The notes beneath the pieces were generated by a model, which was given only the letters and a program-made list of their open reading frames with translations, had not been told where the DNA came from and ran no database searches. Below, in pieces: positions 42,024-51,364 of a stretch of 52,143 nucleotides of DNA; position 1 is the stretch's first letter, and every line of letters starts with the position of its first letter. Location: positions 1 to 52,143 of the forward strand of contig DALYJJ010000030.1 of NCBI GenBank assembly GCA_031969915.1, given 5' to 3'. The stretch is from DALYJJ01 sp031969915 (GTDB lineage Bacteria; Acidobacteriota; Terriglobia; Bryobacterales; Bryobacteraceae). The position numbers and the translations under genes were made by a program.

Positions 42024-45000
42024 TCAAAACAGCAGCCGCAAAGCGAACTGTACTTCGCGCTCACCCGCCCCGAGTATGGTCGACGTGATCTGCCCATAGT
42101 TACCGGCGTTCACGTTCCCGACCGGGTTGGCGAACCGCGGCGTATTCGTCAGGTTGTAGAACTCGCTCCGGAACTCCAGCTTCCAGCCCTCGCGCACGGG
42201 GAAGCCGCGGAAGACTGAGAAGTCGTAGTTGACGAAGCCGGGGCCTCGGACGATGTTGCGTCCGCCGTTGCCGAAGGTGCCCGGGGCGGGCGCGGCGAAG
42301 TGGGTGGTGTCGAAGAAGCGTTGGCCGGGGCCCACGCCGCCCAACCGCTCCACGGGACCGGTCTTGACCACGTTTGCGAAGTTCCCGTTGCCGGGGCAGT
42401 TGCAGGGGCCGGCGTCGGCGACGATCGAGAAGGGGGCGCCCGTGACCATGCGAAGCACGCCGTTCACCTGCCAGTTGCCCAACAACCAGGCGGCGGCGCC
42501 GGAGCTGGCCCACTTCTTGCCTTTGCCGAACGGCAGGTCCCACAGATGGTTGAGCACCAGCATCTGCGCGCGGTCAAAACCCGCCGGGCCATAATGCCGC
42601 TGGCGGACGGCGCTCGGAATGGTGAAGCCGGGCTGATCGTCCCCCACGCCCATGGCGCGGGACCAGGTGTAGGAAAGGCCAAACGTCAAGCCGGCGTCGT
42701 AGCGCTTCTGCAGGCTGGCCTGGAAGGCGTTGTAGTTGTTGTTGTACGCGTTGGCCCGCTCCTGGATCTCCGCGGTGCGGCCGAAGCGCTGGTTGAACAC
42801 CAGTCCTGCGGCACCCAGGCCGGGGAACGAATGATTCAGGTTGCGCTGGCCGGGGATGCGGCGGCCGAGCGTGCCCACGTAGCCCAAGTCCGCCACGAGG
42901 CCCCGCGAGATCTCGCGCTGCACCGTCAGGTTGTAGCTGTGGACCATGGGAATGGGGTTGTTCTCCGGCACCACGAAGAAGCCCTGGTTGGGCGCGGGGC
43001 TGATGATGCCGCTCTGGGGAATGGGAATCAGCGGGATCACGGGCAGCGTGTCCTGCCGGCCTTCGATGCGGAAGTTGCCGGCCACGCCTTCCTGGATGTT
43101 GTAGATCACCGGGAACTGCGTGGAGAGCGTGCCGCCGGTGAAGCCGAACCGTCCCGTGTAGTAGCTGAGGCCGTAGCCGCCCCGGACCACTGTCTTGTTG
43201 TTGGCGCGATACGCGAACCCGAGGCGGGGAGCGAACTGCAGGGCGTCGAAGCCCACGTTCGTCGACAGGCCGACGTCGCCGATGCCCGCTACGATCAGCG
43301 TGTTGTTGTCCGGTTGATAGTTGGACGCGCCTCCGGCGTATCGCGGCTTCACGGTGGAATGCGCCTCGTAGCGAAGGCCCAGGTCGAGGGTCAGCTTGCT
43401 CGAAACCTGCCAGGTGTCGTGCACGAAGAAGAAGCCCTGCGTGACTCGATTGGTGGGAGTCACGGTCTGGAACGTGCGGTAGGTGAGGTCGGGCGCACCG
43501 AGCAGGAAGGCGGCGAAGGAATTGCCGAGCGTGCCGAACGGCCCGAGGGCCTGGCCGGGGATGGCCGTGGTGCCGGGGTTGTAGTCGAAACGGCCCCGCG
43601 GTCCGAAGCCCAAGCCCTGCGGCTGGAAGCGGTCGGCACGAATCCGCCGCAGGTCCACGCCCCACTTCAGCGTGTGCTTGCCGCGGATCTTGGTCCAGTT
43701 GTTGATGATGTTGAACAAGTTGTCGGCGTTGACCAGCGGATAGACCACCTGCGGGCCCATGCCCGGCATGCCGGAGACGTTAAAGCGCGCCATGCCGCGC
43801 GACGAGATGTCGTCCGGATTCGGGTTGGCAATGCCCAGTTCGCGCCCCAGCGGATCGTCGATGTTGTTGCCGTTGACGTCGGCGAAGTAGCGGTTATAGC
43901 CGGCACGCGTTTCCATGATCAGCGTGGGACTCCACTGCCGGTTGAAGTTGATGGCCACGGTGTGGGTGCGCACCTTGCTCGCCACGCCGTCGCCCACCTT
44001 GAAGCCGAGCAGAGCGTCCTGCGCCACCGTGTAGGGCGAGTAGTTGTACTTCACGAAGATGTTGTTGCGCTCGTTGAAGCTGTGATCGACGCGCCCATCG
44101 TAATTGGCCCCGTCGTTGCGAAACGGAACGTTGCCCACCAGGTTGTTCGCCAGGTCGGGCGACGTGGTGCCCGGGATGAAGGGCACCAGCCGGCTGGTGA
44201 TCCCGCTGAAGCGGTTGCGCGGGATGACGTTGTTTACGAACGGCGTGCGGCCCGTACCGTCCGGATTGCCGCTGAACGGATCGTAGAGTTGCAGTCCCGG
44301 CGTGTTGGCGAAGTTGCCCTCGCGCCAGGCCGCGGTGGGCACGGTATTGAACTGCGTATTGGCCCGGCGTTCGAGCGTGCCCTGGTAGGAACCGAAGAAG
44401 AACGTCTTGTTCCTGACGATGGGCCCGCCCAGCGTGCCGCCGAACTGGTTGCGCACGAAGTTGGGCTTGGGCTGTGGAACGAAGTTGAAGAAGTTGCGGG
44501 CGCGCAGGTCACGGTTGCGATGAAAGTGGAAGAGCGATCCGTGATATTGATTGGTGCCGCCGCGCGTGACGACGTTCAGCACCGCGCCGCCCGCGCGGCC
44601 CAGTTCCGCGCTGTAGTTCGACGTCGACACGTTCACCTCCTGCACCGCCTCCGCGGGCGGGATGTAGATGGTGAGCCCCAGCGTGGGATTGTTGTTATCG
44701 ACGCCGTCCACCTGGACGTTGTTGGCCGAGTTGCCCTGCCCGTTGGCCTGATAGAAGTTGGTGCCTTGCGGGTCCTCGAGCGCCGTGAAGTTGGCCACCG
44801 GCGGAGTGACGCCCGGCAGGAGCCCGACCAGCGCCTGGAAACTGCGGTTGGCGATGGGAAGCTCGCGCACCTGCTGCGTGCTCACGGTGCGGTTCACATC
44901 CGAGCGGTCCGTTTGCAGCAGCGGCGACTCCGCAGTGACGTTGACGGTTTCGCTGGTGGCTCCGGGTTCGAGCGTTGCGTCCACGCGGACGCTTGAATTC

Positions 45001-45314
45001 ACGCGGAGCTCGATGTTGTCCCGCAAGAACTTCTTGAAGCCGTTCACTTCCATCTCCACCTTGTACATCCCCGGCGGCAGGTAGGGCTGCGTGTAGAAGC
45101 CGTCGCTGCTCGACTGCGTCTTGCGCTGCACGCCGGTGTTGATCTCGGTGATCGTGATGTTCGCGCTCTGAATGATCGCGCCTGAGGAATCGCTGACCGT
45201 CCCGAGCAAGGTGGCCGTGACCATTTGCGACCAGGCGGCGGTGGTGACCAGCAGGGCGCACAGCGCGCCCGAAAGGATGGTGGTGAGTTTGCCGGTGAGT
45301 GGTTTTTCAGACAT
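42024..45314 (-). CDS. Oar-like TonB-dependent receptor with carboxypeptidase-regulatory-like domain
   Basis: A 1096-residue outer-membrane protein. The signal peptide covers about residues 1-29 (LCALLVTTAAWSQ). Residues of about 35-120 form a CarboxypepD-regulatory-like beta-sandwich (TATLLGTVSDSSGAIIQSAN, GFYTQPYLPPGMYKVEMEV). The plug follows (LQTDRSDVNRTVSTQQVREL, VQVDGVDNNNPTLG, ELGRAGGAVLNVVTRGGTN), then a long barrel ending in the typical aromatic residue (VQFALRLLF). Members are numerous in Acidobacteriota and are thought to import large or complex substrates, probably carbohydrates; no TonB box or specific ligand can be named. ATG 45314 has AGGA upstream; a TATAGAAT sequence at 45356-45363 (minus) could be its promoter. 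No SusD-like partner is present. Confidence 0.95.
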   Translation of the reverse strand: MSEKPLTGKLTTILSGALCALLVTTAAWSQMVTATLLGTVSDSSGAIIQSANITITEINTGVQRKTQSSSDGFYTQPYLPPGMYKVEMEVNGFKKFLRDNIELRVNSSVRVDATLEPGATSETVNVTAESPLLQTDRSDVNRTVSTQQVRELPIANRSFQALVGLLPGVTPPVANFTALEDPQGTNFYQANGQGNSANNVQVDGVDNNNPTLGLTIYIPPAEAVQEVNVSTSNYSAELGRAGGAVLNVVTRGGTNQYHGSLFHFHRNRDLRARNFFNFVPQPKPNFVRNQFGGTLGGPIVRNKTFFFGSYQGTLERRANTQFNTVPTAAWREGNFANTPGLQLYDPFSGNPDGTGRTPFVNNVIPRNRFSGITSRLVPFIPGTTSPDLANNLVGNVPFRNDGANYDGRVDHSFNERNNIFVKYNYSPYTVAQDALLGFKVGDGVASKVRTHTVAINFNRQWSPTLIMETRAGYNRYFADVNGNNIDDPLGRELGIANPNPDDISSRGMARFNVSGMPGMGPQVVYPLVNADNLFNIINNWTKIRGKHTLKWGVDLRRIRADRFQPQGLGFGPRGRFDYNPGTTAIPGQALGPFGTLGNSFAAFLLGAPDLTYRTFQTVTPTNRVTQGFFFVHDTWQVSSKLTLDLGLRYEAHSTVKPRYAGGASNYQPDNNTLIVAGIGDVGLSTNVGFDALQFAPRLGFAYRANNKTVVRGGYGLSYYTGRFGFTGGTLSTQFPVIYNIQEGVAGNFRIEGRQDTLPVIPLIPIPQSGIISPAPNQGFFVVPENNPIPMVHSYNLTVQREISRGLVADLGYVGTLGRRIPGQRNLNHSFPGLGAAGLVFNQRFGRTAEIQERANAYNNNYNAFQASLQKRYDAGLTFGLSYTWSRAMGVGDDQPGFTIPSAVRQRHYGPAGFDRAQMLVLNHLWDLPFGKGKKWASSGAAAWLLGNWQVNGVLRMVTGAPFSIVADAGPCNCPGNGNFANVVKTGPVERLGGVGPGQRFFDTTHFAAPAPGTFGNGGRNIVRGPGFVNYDFSVFRGFPVREGWKLEFRSEFYNLTNTPRFANPVGNVNAGNYGQITSTILGAGEREVQFALRLLF

Positions 45315-45433
45315 CGGGTCCTCGATTCGTAAGGGCGGAGCCCAGTTTGGCTTCAATTCTATACGATCTAGGACCGGATTGTTAGGAAACGTTTATCTTG
45401 GCGAATCGCCAGCCGGGGGCGCCTTTGCGACGG

Positions 45434-45883
45434 CTACCGTTCGCCGCGTCCCAGGGTCAGGGTCAGGTAGTTGCCGTTCTCTCGCGATGGGCCCTTCATG
45501 CGCTCAATGCGGGAACGGCGGAGCGCGATGATCGTCTTGGCGTCGTTGTACTCCGCCGGGAAAAACGTGACGGTCGGGAAGTCCTCCTGCCGCTCGATGG
45601 CCTCAGCGTCCTTCGCGGTCAGGTAGCCAATGAATTCCACTTCGCCGTTGGGCAGCTTGTGGACTTCGAAGCTCATCAGAGTGTGCTTCGCGTACAGGGG
45701 CAGCCCTTCGCTGTTGGGGGAATAGGTGAAGCCGTAGACGTTCGAGGGCAGGCGGTTGAACGGCGCGCCCTCCTCTTCGGTCCTAACCAGCCGCACCGCG
45801 TTGCGGGCGCGGAACGCCTGGCGCTCGCGCTCAGACGGGTTTTCAACGTTGGGAGTCGGGGAAGTACTGGTTCCGGTGGACAT
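45434..45883 (-). CDS. Conserved-looking hypothetical protein
   Basis: A 149-residue soluble protein that I do not recognise. After a Ser/Thr/Pro-rich 20 residues it alternates in a beta-rich way: FTYSPNSEGLPLYAKHTLMSFEV, EVEFIGYLTAKDAEAIERQ and DFPTVTFFPAEYNDAKTIIALRR. No signal peptide or membrane helix is visible. The clean codon pattern and the perfect 19-bp palindrome just before its ATG argue for a real, regulated gene. It lies between the TonB receptor and a ferredoxin, all on the minus strand, but gaps of 119 and 110 bp make a shared operon uncertain. Confidence 0.75.
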   Translation of the reverse strand: MSTGTSTSPTPNVENPSERERQAFRARNAVRLVRTEEEGAPFNRLPSNVYGFTYSPNSEGLPLYAKHTLMSFEVHKLPNGEVEFIGYLTAKDAEAIERQEDFPTVTFFPAEYNDAKTIIALRRSRIERMKGPSRENGNYLTLTLGRGER

Positions 45884-45885
45884 AG

Positions 45886-45904
45886 TTGCGGTTTACAACC
45901 GCAA
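45886..45904. promoter_or_regulatory. Perfect 19-bp palindrome at start of hypothetical gene
   Basis: TTGCGGTT-TAC-AACCGCAA: eight-base arms around three bases, ending two bases before ATG 45883 on the minus strand. Position and symmetry fit a dimeric repressor operator, possibly autoregulatory. Confidence 0.6.
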
Positions 45905-45993
45905 TTTTACCGCAGAGGGCATCCCCGCCCGATGGCTGGCTCACCCCAGTACCGTTCCCCGACCCAGATGTCGCCGGGCTTGCCGCTTTTGCG

Positions 45994-46251
45994 CTAGTTG
46001 CGGCCGTAGTAGGCTTCGTTGACGGCCACGAACGGCGTCAACTCACCGGGCAGTTCGTCGAGCGTGAAAATGGAGTTGGTCGGGCAAACCGGGACGCATG
46101 CGCCGCAGTCGATGCATTCGGCCGAATCCACATAGAGCTGGGCGGCGGGGTCGAAGTCGGCGTCGCCGGGCTTCGGGTGAATGCAATCCGCCGGGCATGC
46201 ATCGATGCACAGCGCGTCTTTGGTGCAGCCATCAGTGATTACGTAAGCCAT
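45994..46251 (-). CDS. Dicluster ferredoxin
   Basis: An 85-residue low-potential electron carrier with eight cysteines: C9, C15, C19 and C23 (CTKDALCIDACPADC), and C46, C49, C52 and C56 (CIDCGACVPVC). The second set is a standard CxxCxxC...C [4Fe-4S] motif; the first has x5 and x3 spacing, as in FdxA-like ferredoxins of this phylum, and may hold a [4Fe-4S] or [3Fe-4S] cluster. The start ATG 46251 gives the family N-terminus (MAYVITDGC); the frame open up to 46407 is not needed. There is no clear ribosome-binding site. Confidence 0.92.
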   Translation of the reverse strand: MAYVITDGCTKDALCIDACPADCIHPKPGDADFDPAAQLYVDSAECIDCGACVPVCPTNSIFTLDELPGELTPFVAVNEAYYGRN

Positions 46252-46402
46252 AGTGCCCAAGACAAATGCAATCTGCCTGCCAGGCGATAAACCGCTTGTT
46301 TCCATCGTCTTCTCGGCTGGCCTGTGCGATCTTGCGCAGCATAGGACGGGGGGAGCCGTCCGGCTGGGGCATTTTCCGCACGCCACCTTCGGCGGGCGTT
46401 GG

Positions 46403-46408
46403 TACACT
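46403..46408 (+). promoter_or_regulatory. -10-like TACACT, leaderless start of kinase gene
   Basis: TACACT ends eight bases before GTG 46417 and so supports that start over the TTG at 46399. Confidence 0.45.
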
Positions 46409-46416
46409 GGCGAAAA

Positions 46417-48861
46417 GTGTCCCCGGCCGCCTGGCAGAGAATTAAGGAGTTAGTCGACCGCGCCGTCGAATTGGCGCCTGGCGACCGGGCCGTCTACCTG
46501 GACCACCACTGCCCCGACACGGGGATGCGCGAGGAGGTGGAGTCGCTGATCGCGGCCTACCAGGATGCCTCGACCATCATGGAGCGGCCTGCGGTGCCGA
46601 ACCTTCTGCAAGCGCTGAGCGAGGACAGCCTGGAAGGGCGGCGCATCGGTCCTTATCTGATCCTGTTCGAAGTCGGCCGCGGGGGCATGGGCACCGTCTA
46701 CCGGGCGATTCGCGCCGACGACGAGTTCCAGAAGCAGGTGGCGATCAAGCTGGTGAAACGCGGTCTGGATTCGGAGGCCATTCTTCGCCGCTTCCGCAAT
46801 GAGCGTCAGATCCTGGCGAGTCTCGACCACCCGTTCATCGCGCGGATGCTCGACGGCGGCACCACGGAAGACGGCGCGCCGTACTTCGTCATGGAGTACA
46901 TCGAGGGGCAAAACGTGCTGGAGTACGCGGGCGCGCAGAATCTCTCGCTGGACGAGCGAATCCGCCTGTTCCGCAAGGTGTGCTCGGCGGTGGCGTACGC
47001 GCATCGCAATCTGGTGGTGCACCGCGACCTGAAGCCAGGCAACATCATCATGACCGCGGACGGCGAGCCCAAGCTGCTCGACTTCGGCATCGCCAAACTG
47101 CTGCTCGCGGAGATGTTGAGTCCTGGAGAAGACCTCAGCGCCACCCACAAGTTCCGCGCGCTGACGCCGGACTACGCCAGCCCGGAGCAACTGCGGGGCG
47201 ACAAGATCACGACCGCGAGCGACATCTATTCGCTGGGCGTGATTCTCCACGAATTACTCACCGGAACGCGGCCCCCTCGCTCGCCCGAAAGCCAGAAGCT
47301 GCTGAAACGGCTGCCGGGCGACCTGGACAACATCGTGGCGATGGCGCTCAAGGAAGAGCCCGAGCGCCGCTACTCCTCGGTGGAGCAGTTCAGCGAGGAC
47401 CTGCTGCGCTACCTCGGCGGGCGGCCGGTGATCGCGCGCAAGGACACGCTGTCGTATCGCGCGGGGCGCTTTCTTTCGCGGAACCGCTTCTCGGTGGCCG
47501 CTACGGCGCTGGTGATCCTCTCGCTGGTGGCGGGCGCGCTGACTACGCGCTGGCAGGCTGAGCGCGCGCGGCGTCGATTCGTTGAGATGCGGCGGATCGC
47601 TAACGCGTTTCTCTTCGAGATCGACGGTTCGATCGCACGCCTGCCCGGCGCAACGCCGGCTCGGGAACGCATCGTGCAGTTGGGGCTCACCTACCTGGAC
47701 GGGCTGGCGGAGGAATCCGTCGGAGATCCGGAATTGCAGCGCGAATTGGCGGCGGCGTATCAGAAGGTCGGCGACATTCTCGGCGGGTCGTTCAATTCGA
47801 ACCTCGGGCGTTCGGCCGATGCGCTGGCCGGCTACCGCAAAGCGCTGCGCATTCGCCAGGGGCTTTACGCCCGCGACCGCTCGGCGGCGGCACGGCGGGA
47901 GGTGGCGCAGAGCCTCTCGAGCGTGGGTGACATGCTGCTCGCCATCGGCGAGGTGGACCAGTCCATCCAGCAGATGCGCGAATCGCTGCGCCTGCGGGAG
48001 CAGGCCGCCGCGGAGCAGCCTCGCGACGCAGCCGTCCAGAGGGACCTGGCGGCGGGCTACGCGGCCATCGTGCGTCCGCTGGTGGGGAAGGACGATTGGG
48101 CCCAGATCGCCGAATACCGGCAGAAAGAGGCGCAGATCTGGAGGCAACTCGCCGACGGAGGCGATCCGCTAGCGAGGATGAATTGGGCGTCCGCAAACAG
48201 CCGCTTGGGCTGGGCCCTTTCCCACCTGCCAACCGGCGACGGCCGGCGCCAATACGAAGAGAGCATCGCGGCCCAGGAAGAGTATCTGGCCAAGACCCCA
48301 AACGACGCCCAAGTGCGGTTCGAACTGGCGCGAAGCTATGCCCAGATCGGGCTGCTGCACGAGCGGCGCAACGAACTGGCGCTGGCGCTGGGGGAGGCCC
48401 GGCGCGCGCTCGCGGAGCGGAAGAAGCTCAATGAGACCGACCCACAGGATGTGCGCGTAAAGAACTTCCTGGCGGACAGCTACCGCACCGTGGCCCGCCT
48501 GCTTCTGGCCATGGGCCGGCCGGGCGAGGCCCTGCCCCTGGCGCATGAGGCCGTGGCCTTGAACACGGCGGTGGCGGCGATCGATCCGAACGATGTCTTC
48601 GCGCACACGGCGCTGGGACTCGGCTACTGGCTGTTGGGCCAGGTGCACAAGGCGCAAGCGGCGGCTGGGTCCGGCGCGGCGCGGCGGGAGGCGTTTGAAA
48701 ACGCGCGCGACGCTTTCCGGAAGTCTCTCGCGCTGATCGATCCGATCGAACGCAAGGGTAAGCTCAACACGCGTTTCTTCGCGGGCGCGAAGCTGAATGG
48801 GGACATGCTGCGGCGCGAGATCGTGGAGTCGGAGACCGCGCTCACCGCCGCGCCGCAGTGA
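46417..48861 (+). CDS. Membrane Ser/Thr protein kinase with C-terminal helical (TPR-like) repeats
   Basis: An 814-residue Hanks-type kinase. Residues 1-70 are a helical N-terminal extension common in Acidobacteriota (SPAAWQRIKELVDRAVELAP, REEVESLIAAYQDA). The kinase domain (about 80-345) has GRGGMGTVY (87-95), K111 (VAIKLVK), HRDLKPGN (202-209, D204), DFG (222-224) and PDYASPEQLRG (251-261). A membrane helix follows (about 367-386, AATALVILSLVAGALTT). The outside part (about 400-814) is a series of TPR-like helical pairs (ALAGYRKALRIRQGLYARD, SIQQMRESLRLREQAAAEQP). It is expected to sense something outside and phosphorylate cytosolic targets. Its last 20 bases overlap the convergent aminotransferase gene. 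Confidence 0.94.
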   Translation: MSPAAWQRIKELVDRAVELAPGDRAVYLDHHCPDTGMREEVESLIAAYQDASTIMERPAVPNLLQALSEDSLEGRRIGPYLILFEVGRGGMGTVYRAIRADDEFQKQVAIKLVKRGLDSEAILRRFRNERQILASLDHPFIARMLDGGTTEDGAPYFVMEYIEGQNVLEYAGAQNLSLDERIRLFRKVCSAVAYAHRNLVVHRDLKPGNIIMTADGEPKLLDFGIAKLLLAEMLSPGEDLSATHKFRALTPDYASPEQLRGDKITTASDIYSLGVILHELLTGTRPPRSPESQKLLKRLPGDLDNIVAMALKEEPERRYSSVEQFSEDLLRYLGGRPVIARKDTLSYRAGRFLSRNRFSVAATALVILSLVAGALTTRWQAERARRRFVEMRRIANAFLFEIDGSIARLPGATPARERIVQLGLTYLDGLAEESVGDPELQRELAAAYQKVGDILGGSFNSNLGRSADALAGYRKALRIRQGLYARDRSAAARREVAQSLSSVGDMLLAIGEVDQSIQQMRESLRLREQAAAEQPRDAAVQRDLAAGYAAIVRPLVGKDDWAQIAEYRQKEAQIWRQLADGGDPLARMNWASANSRLGWALSHLPTGDGRRQYEESIAAQEEYLAKTPNDAQVRFELARSYAQIGLLHERRNELALALGEARRALAERKKLNETDPQDVRVKNFLADSYRTVARLLLAMGRPGEALPLAHEAVALNTAVAAIDPNDVFAHTALGLGYWLLGQVHKAQAAAGSGAARREAFENARDAFRKSLALIDPIERKGKLNTRFFAGAKLNGDMLRREIVESETALTAAPQ

Positions 48862-50056
48862 AGTCCGCCGCGAACTCCGCGATGCGCGGCAACGCCCGTT
48901 CCAGGATCTCCCGTTCGGCGGCGTAGCACAGCCGCACGCTGCCTTCGCCGCCTTCGCCGAACGCCACGCCGGGCGCGAGGCCGACCTTGGTATCCAGAAG
49001 CAGTTGCTTGCAGAACGCGAAGGAATCCGCCAGGCCCTCGATCCGGGGAAACAGGTAAAACGCCCCTTCCGGTTTGGGCACCGTGACGCGGGGAACCTTC
49101 GAGAGCAGCGCGATACATAGATCGCGATTCTGTTTCAAACGTCCGAGCATCTCCTTGACGAACGGCTCGCCCCACAGCAGCGCTTCCTCGGCGGCCCGCT
49201 GTCCGAAGCTGGGAGCGTGGGAGATGATGAACTCGTTCAGGCGCGCGGCCCGCTCCGCGAGATCCGCACGGGCCACCAGCCAGCCGATCCGCCAGCCGGT
49301 CATGCAGTAGCTCTTTGAGAACGACTGGATCACGATCACGGCGTCCTCGCGCGTGGCCAGGCGCAGGATGCTGGGAACGGGCTTGCCCAGGCCCGCTTCC
49401 GGATAATACAGCCGTTCGTAGACCTCGTCGGCCATCAACCACAGATTGTGCTCGCGGGCGAAGGCAAGCAGGCGCTTCTGCTCCTCCTCGGTCGCCGTCC
49501 ACCCCAGCGGGTTTGACGGCGACGTGTAGAGCAGCAGGCGCGTCCGGCCGGTGACGGCCGCCTGGAGTGCGTCAAAGTCGATGGTGTAACGGCCTCCGGC
49601 GAGCACGTGCGCCACCTGTTTGACCGCCGCGTTGCACATCGCAACGTTCGAGGAACCGTTGGGCCAGGCGGGCGTCAGAACGATTGCTTCGTCGCCCGGA
49701 TCGAGCGTGCAGCGGATTGCGACGTTCAGCGCCTGGACCCCGGAATTGGTAATCACGATCTCGCGCCCGGGGTCGAGCTGCACGCGGTGGTGGTCTTCGT
49801 AATAGCGCGCCAGCGTCCGGCGCAGCGACGGGATTCCGGCATTCTCGGTGTAGAAGGTGAACCCGTCCGCCATGGCCTTCTGCGCCGCGCGTTTGATGAA
49901 CTCCGGCGTGGGCAGGTTCGATTCGCCGAAGTAGAGCCGGAGCACCTTCTCCTTCGGATCCGCGATGGAGGCGTCCATGGCCATGGCGAACTCCGCCAAC
50001 TCGCGGATGCGGGAGTGCTGGACGGCAAGCGCGGAGGCGGCGACTTGGGCTGGCAT
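48842..50056 (-). CDS. Class I/II pyridoxal-phosphate aminotransferase
   Basis: A 404-residue fold-type I aminotransferase of the aspartate aminotransferase superfamily. The PLP lysine is K248 in SFSKSYCMTGWRIGW; N182 (SPSNPLGW), D210 and Y213 (LMADEVYERLYY) contact the cofactor, and VRLCYA near the end holds the Arg that binds the substrate carboxylate. GESNLPTPEFI and YTENAGIPSLRRTLARYY are typical of the N-terminal part. The amino acid cannot be told from sequence. The ATG at 50056 has TACTCT eight bases upstream. It is divergent from ada with 65 bp between. Confidence 0.94.
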   Translation of the reverse strand: MPAQVAASALAVQHSRIRELAEFAMAMDASIADPKEKVLRLYFGESNLPTPEFIKRAAQKAMADGFTFYTENAGIPSLRRTLARYYEDHHRVQLDPGREIVITNSGVQALNVAIRCTLDPGDEAIVLTPAWPNGSSNVAMCNAAVKQVAHVLAGGRYTIDFDALQAAVTGRTRLLLYTSPSNPLGWTATEEEQKRLLAFAREHNLWLMADEVYERLYYPEAGLGKPVPSILRLATREDAVIVIQSFSKSYCMTGWRIGWLVARADLAERAARLNEFIISHAPSFGQRAAEEALLWGEPFVKEMLGRLKQNRDLCIALLSKVPRVTVPKPEGAFYLFPRIEGLADSFAFCKQLLLDTKVGLAPGVAFGEGGEGSVRLCYAAEREILERALPRIAEFAADFTAARR

Positions 50057-50064
50057 AAGATCTT

Positions 50065-50070
50065 AGAGTA
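50065..50070 (-). promoter_or_regulatory. -10-like TACTCT, leaderless start of aminotransferase gene
   Basis: TACTCT on the minus strand ends eight bases before ATG 50056. Confidence 0.45.
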
Positions 50071-50109
50071 CCGCGCAAGAATCGGAGCGCGCGCCCGTGC
50101 GTGCGCGGC

Positions 50110-50115
50110 TATTCT
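50110..50115 (+). promoter_or_regulatory. -10-like TATTCT, leaderless start of ada
   Basis: TATTCT ends six bases before ATG 50122, with no Shine-Dalgarno sequence. It chooses ATG 50122 over the upstream GTG 50101. Confidence 0.55.
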
Positions 50116-50121
50116 CTGATC

Positions 50122-51180
50122 ATGATCATCGACGAAGACCGCTGCTGGGAAGCCATGGCGGCGCGGGACCGCGCCTGGGACGGCAAGTTCTTTTGCGGCG
50201 TGGTGACGACCGGGGTCTACTGCCGCCCCTCGTGCCCTGCGCGGCCGCGGCGCGAAAACGTCCGCTTCTTCGCCACCGCGGCGGAGGCTGAGCGTGCGGG
50301 GCTGCGGCCGTGCCTGCGCTGCCGGCCGCTCGAGACGGTGGACCCGGGCGCCGCGCGGGTGCTGGGCGTGGCGCGCTATCTGCGCGAGCATGCCGCCGAG
50401 ACTGTGAGCCTGGAAGCGCTCTCCCGAGCCAGCGCCACCAGCCCCTTTCACCTGCAGCGCCGCTTCAAGGCGATGCTCGGTGTGACGCCGCGGGAGTACC
50501 AGGAAGCGTGGCGTCTGAAGACCTTCAAGAAAGAACTCAAGCGGCGCCGGCCCGTGACCGAGGCTCTCTACGAAGCAGGTTTCGGCTCGAGCAGCCGGCT
50601 CTATGAGCGCGTGGACACGCGCCTCGGCATGACACCCTCGGTGTATCGCGCCGGCGGCAAGGGCGTGGAGATCTCGCACGTGTGCGTTCCCACGCCGCTC
50701 GGCCCGATGATGATCGGCGCCACGGACCGCGGGCTGTGCTTCGTGCAGTTCGGTGAGAGCGGGGACCAACTGCTCGCCGTGCTCCGAGCGGAGTATCCGG
50801 AGGCCGCACTGACGCCCATGGCTGAGCCGCATCCGGAGCAGTTCCGGCTCTGGATCGGCGCGCTGTGCCGGAGCCTGGAGGGCGTGGAGCCGCGCCTCGA
50901 CCTTCCGCTCGATGTGCGCGCGACCGCGTTCCAGATGCGCGTCTGGAAGTACCTGCAGAGCATTCCGCGAGGCGAAGTCCAATCCTACGGCGAGGTGGCG
51001 CGAGGGCTGGGGAGCCCGGCCGCGCACCGCGCGGTGGCCAGGGCTTGCGCGTCCAATCCCGTGGCGCTGGTGATTCCCTGCCACCGCGTCATCCGCGGCG
51101 ATGGCGCGTTGGGCGGCTACCGCTGGGGGCTGGAGCGAAAGCGGGCGCTGATCGACCGCGAGCGCGCGGCCGCGCGGTAG
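50122..51180 (+). CDS. ada: Ada: methyl-responsive activator and O6-methylguanine-DNA methyltransferase
   Basis: A 352-residue full-length Ada protein that repairs alkylated DNA and turns on the adaptive response. The N-terminal zinc domain has C34, C38, C64 and C67 (GVYCRPSCPARPRRENVRFF, LRPCLRCRP); C34 would accept the phosphotriester methyl group. An AraC-type DNA-binding domain follows (about 80-180: LEALSRASATSPFHLQRRFK, TPREYQEAWRLKTFKKEL). The C-terminal methyltransferase has the acceptor C320 in VIPCHRVI, with SYGEVARGLGSPAAHRAVA before it. All activities seem intact, as in E. coli Ada (354 residues). No alkB or alkA gene is adjacent. Ada normally controls its own promoter, which here would sit in the 65-bp divergent gap. 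Confidence 0.96.
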   Translation: MIIDEDRCWEAMAARDRAWDGKFFCGVVTTGVYCRPSCPARPRRENVRFFATAAEAERAGLRPCLRCRPLETVDPGAARVLGVARYLREHAAETVSLEALSRASATSPFHLQRRFKAMLGVTPREYQEAWRLKTFKKELKRRRPVTEALYEAGFGSSSRLYERVDTRLGMTPSVYRAGGKGVEISHVCVPTPLGPMMIGATDRGLCFVQFGESGDQLLAVLRAEYPEAALTPMAEPHPEQFRLWIGALCRSLEGVEPRLDLPLDVRATAFQMRVWKYLQSIPRGEVQSYGEVARGLGSPAAHRAVARACASNPVALVIPCHRVIRGDGALGGYRWGLERKRALIDRERAAAR

Positions 51181-51364
51181 GCGACGGTCCGAGCAGGCGG
51201 ATTACGTCGAATAACATCGAATCTAAGCGCGCTAGCGGGGTGGGATAACCAGATGCTCGCCCTGGAACGAAACCGAGAGGAACTCGGCATCTCAGCTGTT
51301 CAAACGCGATGAAAGATGCCGAACCAGCCCCCAGTACTGCTACTCTCTTTGGTAACCGGTGGAC

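Noticed and set aside
42300..44996. 898-codon plus-strand open frame
   Set aside because: It is antisense to the TonB-dependent receptor and is a GC-driven shadow with no signal peptide or motif.
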